Source of the DNA: an uncultured Collinsella sp.
Lineage (GTDB): Bacteria; Actinomycetota; Coriobacteriia; Coriobacteriales; Coriobacteriaceae
Assembly (NCBI GenBank): GCA_958446785.1
Contig: CAUCXP010000103.1
Coordinates: 1 to 5,908 of the forward strand
DNA length: 5,908 nt
Reading direction: 5' to 3'
This document shows positions 1-4,917 of the stretch, piece by piece. The translations under genes were made by a program, and so were the position numbers. The notes beneath the pieces are model-generated. The model was not told the DNA's origin. It ran no database searches and was given only the letters and a program-made list of their open reading frames with translations. The first letter of the stretch is position 1. Each line of letters starts with the position of its first letter.

Positions 1-183
1 CGGGACAAAGCGACGGATAATGTTCCACAGGCTCGGGATGGCCGAGACCATGGAGAAGGGGACGATGTAGAGAACTGCGTCGGAGATAACGCCAAACCAG
101 TAGGTTGAGGTAAGCTTGTTCATCACGGGGACGACATGCTCGGTGATCCACGCCTGGATCGCTTCCATGAACTTTTGCAGCAT
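1..183 (-). CDS. PTS EIIC component, lactose/cellobiose family (N-terminal fragment)
   Basis: This is the first 61 codons of a membrane sugar permease that runs off the left edge. The reading frame is open to base 1. It begins MLQKFMEAIQ, then an amphipathic stretch (about residues 10-30), then a hydrophobic segment rich in aromatic residues (about 29-56) ending in NIIRRFVP. This layout, a short cytoplasmic N-terminus followed by a first membrane helix, is what EIIC proteins of the lactose/cellobiose family start with. The identification rests largely on context: it follows the EIIB gene by only 11 bases, and its Shine-Dalgarno sequence (AGGAGGGG) overlaps the EIIB stop codon, so the two are very likely co-transcribed and translationally coupled. 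EIIC forms the sugar channel and passes phosphate from EIIB to the incoming sugar. Substrate cannot be read from this fragment. Confidence 0.8.
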   Translation of the reverse strand, partial: MLQKFMEAIQAWITEHVVPVMNKLTSTYWFGVISDAVLYIVPFSMVSAIPSLWNIIRRFVP

Positions 184-194
184 GTTGTCCCCTC

Positions 195-524
195 CTAGTC
201 TTCGTCAAGCAGGTCGTAGGCATCCTCGAGGATGCTCTCGCCGTCGAGCGCCGCGTAATAGTCGGGGTCGATGGCCATGACCTTCACGCCGTGAGATGCC
301 ACTTGAGACTGGATCTCGGGCACCTCGGAGGCGAAGTGCGGACCGAGCAGGAGGACGTCGATCTTGTCGGCGTAGTCCATAATCTCAGACTTACTGACTG
401 CCTTGATGGTGCAGTCAAGACCCTTGGACTTTGCGACCTTGCGCATGCCTGCCGCCATAAAGCCGGTCGAGGCACCGATGCCGCAAGCGAGGAGAATGCG
501 AACGGTGCCGTTCTCATCTGCCAT
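195..524 (-). CDS. PTS EIIB component, lactose/cellobiose family
   Basis: A 109-residue cytoplasmic phosphocarrier that takes phosphate from an EIIA and hands it to the sugar in EIIC. The start at 524 (MADENGTVRILLACG) is chosen because AAAGGAG lies at a good distance upstream and because the family motif begins right after it; the longer open frame upstream is low-complexity and has no family resemblance. A beta strand (RILLA) leads to the phosphate loop CGIGAST, with Cys14 the expected phosphorylated residue. Further family-like stretches are DVLLLGPHF (about 56-64) and the C-terminal YAALDGESILEDA (about 90-102), matching the usual Y-x-x-(M/L)-(N/D)-G-E end. Length is normal for the family, about 100-110 residues. 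It is the first gene of the EIIB-EIIC unit and is divergent from the PRD regulator at 827. No lactose-type EIIA is present in the window. Confidence 0.93.
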   Translation of the reverse strand: MADENGTVRILLACGIGASTGFMAAGMRKVAKSKGLDCTIKAVSKSEIMDYADKIDVLLLGPHFASEVPEIQSQVASHGVKVMAIDPDYYAALDGESILEDAYDLLDED

Positions 525-633
525 GGGGTACTCCTTTCCCAATAAGCGGGCTCGAGGCAGCTCCGATGCCGCTGCGATCCCCGCTGTGTTCTTGGGCGCC
601 CGTGTCGACCCGGCCGCCCTTGACCGTGACTGC

Positions 634-664
634 ACTATACGCGGCGGAGGGCTCTTGCCGCCAA
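634..664 (-). promoter_or_regulatory. candidate promoter of the EIIB-EIIC unit
   Basis: On the minus strand the -10 element reads TATAGT (634-639) and the best -35 is TTGGCG (659-664), with a 19-bp spacer. The long spacer and imperfect -35 suggest a promoter that needs an activator, which fits the three repeat sites starting 6 bp upstream. Transcription would begin near 627, giving a leader of about 100 bases in which I see no clear terminator or anti-terminator. This is pattern matching only. Confidence 0.5.
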
Positions 665-669
665 CCGAC

Positions 670-745
670 TTTTTGCCGCATAGCGGCAAGGCAGCAGATT
701 TTCCGCCCGCACGGCAAGCCGGGCGATTTTCCGCTTGGGCGGCAA
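670..745. promoter_or_regulatory. three 28-bp-phased operator-like repeats
   Basis: Three related 20-bp sites lie at 670-689, 698-717 and 726-745, each starting exactly 28 bp after the previous one. The first, TTTTTGCCGCATAGCGGCAA, contains a perfect 7-bp inverted repeat TTGCCGC-ATA-GCGGCAA (673-689). The second and third are ATTTTCCGCCCGCACGGCAA and ATTTTCCGCTTGGGCGGCAA, differing at 4 of 20 positions, with the left half-site shifted by one base relative to the first. An extra half-site TTGCCGCC sits at 655-662, overlapping the candidate -35 box of the EIIB promoter. The position directly upstream of that promoter and beside the divergent regulator gene suggests these are its binding sites. 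That assignment is inference. Confidence 0.65.
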
Positions 746-826
746 ATTAGAAAAGACACCCTTTCTTAACCTGAGATACCATGGGGCGGTACACCCTGTC
801 TGCCGTTCATCTCTTGGAGGAAAGCC

Positions 827-2797
827 ATGGCGAGCGCCAAGCAGAACCGCATCAACCGCATGATCGACGTGCTCGAAAACAGCAGCTCATGGGTGTCTTC
901 CTCGATGCTTGCCGGCCTTTTGGGCGCGAGTGAGCGAAGCATCCGCAACTATGTTGCAGAGGTCAACGAGACCGGTACGCGACATATCGAATCGTCTAAA
1001 GAGGGCTATCGCCTTGCCACGGCGGCGCCGGCTGCCGCCAGCGCTTCCGCTAGTCCTTGCGAAGGTGTCAATACCCTCCCCGCGAACGCGGACTCCAGGC
1101 GCGACTTTACTATCTCCCGCCTTGTCAACGCATGCGATGGACTCTCCGTCTTTGATATCGCCGATGAGCTCTTTATCAGCGAGAGCACGTTTCAGAGCTC
1201 CGTGATGCCGCAGGTGCGCGCGCTCGTTCGGCAGTTCGACCTCAATGTCGAGACACACGACTACCGCATGAAACTCACGGGGCGAGAGGCCGACAAGCGC
1301 AAGCTTCTCGGCCACATAGCCACCCACAACTCCTATGGCTATTTCACCTCAACCAAAACGCTCGAAAACATGTTTCCCGACTTTGACGTGCAGGCAACCC
1401 TCTCGAGCTTGGTCGCGATCTGCCAGCGCTCGGATCTATTTATCAACGGCTACGCGCTCTCCAACCTGCTCGTGCACCTGTTAGTGATCATCATCAGGCT
1501 CACCTCGAACAACGAGCTCAGCGAGGTGGACGGCCCCATCGACGCAGACGGCCTAGTGACACAACTCGGGCAGCGCGAACAGATCGTACGCTGCGCCCAG
1601 CGCATTGCCGCCTACTTTGAGAAGGAGTTTGGTTGTGCCATCCCACGCGACGATTTTCAGCAGATTCTGCTGCTTTTGGCGCTTTCCGTCGAGCGTTGCG
1701 ATTTTGACGAGCTCAGCCGCGAGAAGCTCTCAAGCATCATTGACCGCGAATTTGTAGACATGGTTCTGGGGATCCTCGACGAGTGCGGAAAGCGCTACGA
1801 CCTGCCACGCTTTATCGACGAGCCCATGCGCCTACAACTCGTCCTGCATATGTTTAACGCCTACCAGCGCGCCGTCTACCGCGTAAGCTACCCCAACCCG
1901 CTCGCCGCGCAGATCAAAAGCGAGTACGCACCGGTCTACGACATGGCGGTCTATATCGCCCACCGCTTCTCCACCGCCATGGATATTGAGGTGGGCGAAA
2001 ACGAAATCGCGTTTATCGCCTTTCATATCGGCGCTTACTTTGAGAAGTTCTCCGCACCCGACGGCGCCGTCACCTGCACAGTGATTATCGAGGAGTACCA
2101 CGACTTTGCACGAAGGCTCGTCGACGACCTCAAGACCGAGTTTGGCGATGACATAAGCGTTGTCGCCGTGATGAGCTGCGATAGTTACCTGGCCAATCCG
2201 CCCGAAAGCGATGCGGTAATCACCACAATCGACGTGCCGGTTTGTGGAGGCACCACCAAAGTCTTGATCGGACCCATCCTCACTAAGCAAAACGTGCGAA
2301 AGATCCGCGACCGGCTTTGCGCCATCCAGGAGCGGCGGCGGCGCCTCTATGCCCAGGGCCTTTTGGGGCGTCTGCTGCAGCCGGGGCTGTTTATACGCAA
2401 CATAGACGTAGTCGACGCCACAAGCTGCATCGACCAAATGGGGAAGCTTTTGGCTGTTCAGGGGCTCGCAACGCCTGAGTTTATCGCTGACGTGCATCTG
2501 CGTGAGAGCGTCTCATCGACGGCGTTTACTGACAGCCTCGCCATACCCCACGCGATCTCGGTATATCCCAAGCGCTCGTTTATCGCTGTGGCCCACAATG
2601 ACACCCCGATTCCCTGGGGACGCCACGACGTGCGGTTTGTGCTGCTCATAGGCATCGCACAGGAAGATATGGGGCTCTTTAGAGATGTGCTCGACCTGAT
2701 TATCGAAGTGTTCTCCTCGGTAGAGACCACGATGAGGCTCATGCAGACCGACACGTTCGAAGAGTTTCTGGCTGCGTTTACGCACGATATCGGATAA
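827..2797 (+). CDS. PRD-containing transcriptional activator with EIIB-like and EIIA domains (LicR/MtlR type)
   Basis: A 656-residue PTS-controlled regulator. The start at 827 has GGAGG six bases upstream. Domains in order: winged helix-turn-helix (about 6-62, with SSMLAGLLGASERSIRNYV); an Ala/Ser-rich linker (about 64-90); a second Mga-like HTH (about 94-165); PRD1 (about 190-295) with His217; PRD2 (about 300-408) with His341 and His400; an EIIB-like domain (about 415-505); and a mannitol/fructose-type EIIA domain (about 518-654) with the phosphorylatable His575 in LAIPHA. Such proteins are activated or silenced by HPr and EII phosphorylation and usually control a neighbouring PTS operon. 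Two expected phosphorylation sites look lost: the second PRD1 histidine is a leucine, and the EIIB-like domain has IIEEYHD where a Cys loop would sit. The likely target is the divergent EIIB-EIIC unit. Length is typical for LicR-like activators; RNA-binding BglG-type antiterminators are much shorter, so DNA binding is favoured. Confidence 0.93.
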   Translation: MASAKQNRINRMIDVLENSSSWVSSSMLAGLLGASERSIRNYVAEVNETGTRHIESSKEGYRLATAAPAAASASASPCEGVNTLPANADSRRDFTISRLVNACDGLSVFDIADELFISESTFQSSVMPQVRALVRQFDLNVETHDYRMKLTGREADKRKLLGHIATHNSYGYFTSTKTLENMFPDFDVQATLSSLVAICQRSDLFINGYALSNLLVHLLVIIIRLTSNNELSEVDGPIDADGLVTQLGQREQIVRCAQRIAAYFEKEFGCAIPRDDFQQILLLLALSVERCDFDELSREKLSSIIDREFVDMVLGILDECGKRYDLPRFIDEPMRLQLVLHMFNAYQRAVYRVSYPNPLAAQIKSEYAPVYDMAVYIAHRFSTAMDIEVGENEIAFIAFHIGAYFEKFSAPDGAVTCTVIIEEYHDFARRLVDDLKTEFGDDISVVAVMSCDSYLANPPESDAVITTIDVPVCGGTTKVLIGPILTKQNVRKIRDRLCAIQERRRRLYAQGLLGRLLQPGLFIRNIDVVDATSCIDQMGKLLAVQGLATPEFIADVHLRESVSSTAFTDSLAIPHAISVYPKRSFIAVAHNDTPIPWGRHDVRFVLLIGIAQEDMGLFRDVLDLIIEVFSSVETTMRLMQTDTFEEFLAAFTHDIG

Positions 2798-2806
2798 AGG
2801 GCTCAA

Positions 2807-2860
2807 CCCGCATCCTCGACATGATCGTGGGAGAGCAGCTGCCGAGGATCTGCTAGCGGG
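2807..2860 (+). other. inverted repeat downstream of the regulator
   Basis: ATCCTCG (2812-2818) pairs with CGAGGAT (2843-2849), extended by CCCGC (2807-2811) with GCGGG (2856-2860) across a small internal loop. The loop is long (about 24 bases) and there is no run of T after the stem, so it is at best a weak or Rho-assisted transcription end. The rest of the 182-bp gap between regulator and phosphatase shows no gene. Confidence 0.3.
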
Positions 2861-2938
2861 CGAGCGCTGGCTGGTGCGACGTGGCTCACTATCCCTGAAG
2901 ATGTTTTGATTCCAAACGTGCCCGACGCGCAAGCCCAG

Positions 2939-2944
2939 TATTAT
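2939..2944 (+). promoter_or_regulatory. possible -10 element for the HAD phosphatase
   Basis: TATTAT lies 35 bp before the phosphatase start. No -35 at the normal distance is convincing (the nearest TTGATT, 2906-2911, is 27 bp away). The long gap after the regulator suggests the phosphatase has its own promoter, and this is the best candidate. Confidence 0.25.
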
Positions 2945-2979
2945 GGGGTGCGTTTTGGAACCCAATGACGGGAGCTTTC

Positions 2980-3648
2980 ATGGCAGCAGCTTTTTCCCAT
3001 GTGATCTTTGACCTGGACGGCACCATTCTCAACACGCTCGAGGACCTGGCGGCCGCCGGCAACCACACCTGCGAGATGCACGGCTGGCCCCCGTTTGCCG
3101 TGGACGAGTACCGCTACAAAGTGGGAAACGGCATGCTTAAGCTGGTCGAGCGCTTTATGCCCGCCGAGTACGCAGGCGACAGCCGTATGTTTGAGCAGAC
3201 GCTTGCCGAGTTTAGGGCTTACTACGGCGAGCACAAGGAGGACCACACCGCTCCCTACGCCGGCACGATTGAGATGCTCGACCGTCTGCGCGCAGCGGGC
3301 GTTCAGCTTGCCGTGCTCACCAACAAGGATCATATTTCGGCAGCCCCGCTTATCGAGAAATACTTTGGCCGCGATCGCTTTGCGTTGGTACAGGGCCGCG
3401 TGGACGCATTTCCGCCCAAGCCCGAGGCACCCGTCACGTTGCATGTGATGAAAGAGCTGGGCGCCGATCCGGCAACCACGCTCTATGTGGGCGATTCCAA
3501 TGTCGATGTTCTGACCGGCCACAACGCCGGCCTTAAGAGCGCGGGCGTCAGCTGGGGCTTCCGCGGCCGCGCAGAGTTGGAGGCCGCCGGCGCCGACTAC
3601 GTAGTGGACACCCAAGACGAGCTCGCGGCGCTGATTCTGGGCGAGTAG
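2980..3648 (+). CDS. HAD-superfamily phosphatase, phosphoglycolate phosphatase-like (subfamily IA)
   Basis: A 222-residue soluble phosphatase. The start at 2980 (MAAAFSHVIFDLDGT) is preferred over the in-frame ATG at 2965 because GGGAG lies five bases upstream of it. All four HAD motifs are visible: motif I DLDGT with nucleophile Asp11 and acid/base Asp13; a helical cap domain (about 18-85); motif II VLTNK with Thr114; motif III Lys147 in PPKPEAP; and motif IV GDSNVD with Asp172 and Asp176. The arrangement and length match phosphoglycolate phosphatase/beta-phosphoglucomutase-like members with a cap between motifs I and II. The specific substrate cannot be assigned, as this family is promiscuous on small sugar phosphates. 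It stands apart from the regulator by 182 bp and is followed by a repeat-rich region, so it is probably a single-gene unit. Confidence 0.9.
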   Translation: MAAAFSHVIFDLDGTILNTLEDLAAAGNHTCEMHGWPPFAVDEYRYKVGNGMLKLVERFMPAEYAGDSRMFEQTLAEFRAYYGEHKEDHTAPYAGTIEMLDRLRAAGVQLAVLTNKDHISAAPLIEKYFGRDRFALVQGRVDAFPPKPEAPVTLHVMKELGADPATTLYVGDSNVDVLTGHNAGLKSAGVSWGFRGRAELEAAGADYVVDTQDELAALILGE

Positions 3649-3689
3649 CGGGGCTGTCGCTCAACACGGCTGGACAGATTCTGTCGCGC

Positions 3690-3859
3690 GGAAAGCGCAT
3701 CCCGTTTTGCCGCCTCAGAATGGGATGCGCTTTCCGGTTGAGCCTTGTCGGGGAAACGGCATCCCGTTTCAGAGCAATATTCCGGGTCGCACTTTCCACA
3801 ACCCACCCCATCCGGAAACCGCGACCCGCTATTCGGCCAAATACCGGCTCGTATTTTCC
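3690..3859. repeat. three tandem dyads with an exact 62-bp period (six alternating arms)
   Basis: Six related arms of about 23 bases alternate in orientation. Plus-strand arms start with GGAAA at 3690, 3752 and 3814; minus-strand arms start with GGAAA at 3735, 3797 and 3859. Every step between like arms is exactly 62 bp, and each dyad is exactly 46 bp with 16-bp spacers (3736-3751, 3798-3813). Dyad 1 has a 14-bp perfect stem, GGAAAGCGCATCCC with GGGATGCGCTTTCC, extendable to about 20 bp with two G-T pairs. Dyads 2 and 3 are more diverged but keep the GGAAA/TTTCC ends and a CCG or CCCG core pairing. Arms 1-3 carry GCATCCC, arms 4-5 carry GCGACCC, and arm 6 is more diverged. No arm was found one period further out on either side. 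The pattern resembles REP/BIME islands of alternating palindromic units. No run of T follows, so it is not an ordinary terminator. Confidence 0.85.
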
Positions 3860-3884
3860 CGAGCATTCGATGCAACGCTGGCGC

Positions 3885-3934
3885 AAGGAGTGTCCCCAAC
3901 TGCCGGCAGAAAAGGAACGTCCCCAAGTGCCGCC
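3885..3934. repeat. pair of 23-bp direct repeats, 27 bp apart
   Basis: The copies lie at 3885-3907 and 3912-3934 and agree at 19 of 23 positions. Shared blocks are AAGGA, GTCCCCAA and TGCCG. Read on the minus strand each contains TTGGGGAC followed by a TCCTT end. They lie directly after the 62-bp dyad array and before the long palindrome, in non-coding DNA. I recall similar GGGGAC...TCCTT phrases as dispersed repeats in other bacterial genomes, but that cannot be confirmed here. Confidence 0.7.
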
Positions 3935-3979
3935 CCAATGACTACCATGGCAACGCCGCAGGTAGAGGACGGACAGCGA

Positions 3980-4079
3980 GCGGGCACCAGAGCGAACAAA
4001 TTGGCATGAAAAGAGGACGGCATAGACCTTCTGGTCATGCCGTCCTCTTTGAATGACAAGTTGTCGCTCTGGTGCCCGC
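3980..4079. repeat. 100-bp imperfect palindrome, possibly a small non-autonomous element
   Basis: The outer arms are a perfect 16-bp inverted repeat, GCGGGCACCAGAGCGA (3980-3995) and its complement (4064-4079). The next inner 13 bases pair at about 9 positions (3997-4009 with 4051-4063), then comes a perfect 14-bp stem (4010-4023 with 4037-4050). The sequence CAGCG flanks both sides in direct orientation (3974-3978 and 4081-4085), one base outside the arms. Further out, AACGCCGCA (3952-3960) is inverted at 4095-4103, so weaker symmetry spans about 152 bp. A long hairpin with short flanking direct repeats is what a MITE-like insertion would leave; an unusually long terminator is the alternative. 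Confidence 0.75.
4010..4050. terminator. bidirectional intrinsic terminator-like hairpin
   Basis: The core of the palindrome is a 14-bp stem, AAAGAGGACGGCAT with ATGCCGTCCTCTTT, topped by GACC/GGTC after a single bulged A and a TTCT loop (4029-4032). On the minus strand the stem ends in CTCTTTT, giving a short T-run that could end transcripts of the lipoprotein gene. On the plus strand it ends in CTCTTT and could stop read-through from the phosphatase. The T-runs are short, so efficiency is uncertain. Confidence 0.65.
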
Positions 4080-4092
4080 GCAGCGTCGAGCA

Positions 4093-4120
4093 GTTGCGGC
4101 GTTTGGTAAAACGCCGCAAC
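4093..4120 (-). other. 12-bp hairpin three bases after the lipoprotein stop
   Basis: GTTGCGGCGTTT (4093-4104) and AAACGCCGCAAC (4109-4120) form a perfect 12-bp stem with a four-base loop. In the lipoprotein transcript it starts only three bases after the stop codon. No T-run follows on either strand, so it is more like an mRNA 3'-end stabiliser or pause hairpin than a full intrinsic terminator; the terminator proper appears to be the next hairpin at 4010-4050. Confidence 0.6.
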
Positions 4121-4123
4121 AAA

Positions 4124-4681
4124 CTAGCTCAGCATTGCATCCATCATCTCGGAGTTGACAGAGTCGTCGGCAGACCACTCGCCGTCGTCGTTGCAGGTGT
4201 ACTTGAAGATAACCGTGGTCTTCCTGGGCTCGGTGGCCTTGGTCACATCGACCATAACCTGACCGGCCATCTTGTACAGCTCGTCATCGGAAGGAACCGT
4301 GTCAAGCGCAGCGACCTTCTCCTGATACTGAGTGGAGAAGTCCTCGGCGATCTTGTTCATAGACTTGCATGTGATAGAGACCTCGGCGGTCGCGACACCC
4401 TTGTCCTCGTCGACCGTCACGTCGCCGATCTTGTAGTCAAAGCCCTCGAGATAGGTCTTGGCGTACTCCTTGGGATCGATACCCAGCTGCTCGAACTCGT
4501 CGCCCGAAGCCTCCTCCAGACCAGAGAGGAAGTCGTCGCCACCGTTCTTGACCTCGTCAAACTGCGTCGTAAGATCCTCGGTGATGAGCTCCTCAACCGA
4601 AGGACCTCCACAGCCGGAAAGCACGACCACGCATGCAACCAAGACGGCCATGAGGGGCGCAAGCAGCAGCTTCTTTTTCAT
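4124..4681 (-). CDS. predicted lipoprotein of unknown function
   Basis: A 185-residue secreted lipoprotein. The start at 4681 is set by GGGAGG six bases upstream and by the signal peptide: MKKK, a hydrophobic core (about 5-21), and lipobox LSGC with Cys24 as the lipidated residue. The longer open frame upstream has no signal sequence and no ribosome site. The mature part is acidic and begins with a helical stretch (about 28-60), followed by alternating strand-like segments (YKIGDVTVDEDKGVATAEV, about 83-101; KTTVIFKYTC, about 154-163) and ends in SEMMDAMLS. This resembles the small NTF2/DUF4878 or DUF5105-like lipoproteins common in Gram-positive gut bacteria, though I cannot assign the family firmly. 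Neighbours suggest no functional link: it has its own candidate promoter and the EIIA gene behind it ends in a strong terminator. Confidence 0.88.
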   Translation of the reverse strand: MKKKLLLAPLMAVLVACVVVLSGCGGPSVEELITEDLTTQFDEVKNGGDDFLSGLEEASGDEFEQLGIDPKEYAKTYLEGFDYKIGDVTVDEDKGVATAEVSITCKSMNKIAEDFSTQYQEKVAALDTVPSDDELYKMAGQVMVDVTKATEPRKTTVIFKYTCNDDGEWSADDSVNSEMMDAMLS

Positions 4682-4746
4682 GTTGTTCCTCCCGATGAGC
4701 GGCACCGCGCTTCCCGGACGCGGCGCACGTTGTAATAAGTAAGCCC

Positions 4747-4776
4747 ATACTATCCACTTATGAGCGCCCTCGGCAA
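4747..4776 (-). promoter_or_regulatory. candidate promoter of the lipoprotein gene
   Basis: On the minus strand TTGCCG (4771-4776) and TAGTAT (4747-4752) are separated by 18 bp, giving a leader of about 60 bases to the start at 4681. Its place just after the EIIA terminator supports independent transcription. A second AT-rich stretch nearer the gene (TTATTAC, about 4733-4739) is an alternative -10. Confidence 0.45.
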
Positions 4777-4860
4777 CGCGAAGGCGCGGTCGGTTCGTTT
4801 TAGCGTCCGAACGGTTTGCAAGCCCGCCCAACGTGCAATAAAACGCTTCCCCGCGGTGCA

Positions 4861-4892
4861 ATAAAAAAGGTGGCCGGAAAACCCGACCACCC
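4861..4892 (-). terminator. intrinsic terminator of the EIIA gene
   Basis: On the minus strand GGTGGTCGG and CCGGCCACC form a 9-bp stem (one G-T pair) around a short T-rich loop, followed by TTTTTTATT. It lies about 26 bp after the EIIA stop codon. This is a textbook Rho-independent terminator and separates EIIA from the lipoprotein gene. Confidence 0.9.
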
Positions 4893-4917
4893 TTGCACAT
4901 CCTTTGGATGCCGCAGT

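Larger units (their letters stand above)
525..826. other. divergent intergenic region between EIIB and the PRD regulator
   Basis: This 302-bp stretch has no credible gene; the small open frames crossing it are arginine/proline-rich shadow translations. From left to right it holds the EIIB leader (about 525-627), the EIIB promoter, the 28-bp-phased repeats, and about 80 bp leading into the regulator. For the regulator I find a clear ribosome site (GGAGG at 816-820) but no convincing -35/-10 pair; TACCAT at 777-782 is the best weak -10. Autoregulation through the shared operator array is plausible but not shown. Confidence 0.6.

Noticed and set aside
525..689. N-terminal extension of EIIB up to 689
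   Set aside because: The extra 55 residues are basic, low-complexity and would be translated through the promoter; the start at 524 has a good ribosome site and gives normal family length.
1832..2497. Minus-strand open frame (221 residues) inside the regulator
   Set aside because: Lies wholly opposite recognisable PRD2 and EIIB-like coding sequence.
2965..2979. Earlier in-frame ATG of the HAD gene
   Set aside because: The ATG at 2980 has GGGAG at a proper distance, and HAD proteins usually begin just before the DxDGT motif.
2941..3615. Minus-strand open frame (224 residues) opposite the HAD gene
   Set aside because: The plus strand carries all four HAD motifs; the antisense frame has none of its own.
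3690..3859. CRISPR array
   Set aside because: Arms alternate in orientation, are imperfect, number only three per strand and have 16-bp spacers within dyads of 46 bp; no cas genes are present.
3707..4056. Small plus-strand open frames across the repeat region
   Set aside because: Overlapping frames in all phases, rich in Arg/Pro/Ser, spanning palindromes; no ribosome site fits and no family resemblance is seen.
4037..4735. Plus-strand open frame (232 residues) antisense to the lipoprotein
   Set aside because: It crosses the terminator hairpins and reads as low-complexity Leu/Val/Arg-rich shadow sequence; the minus-strand lipoprotein has a signal peptide, lipobox and ribosome site.
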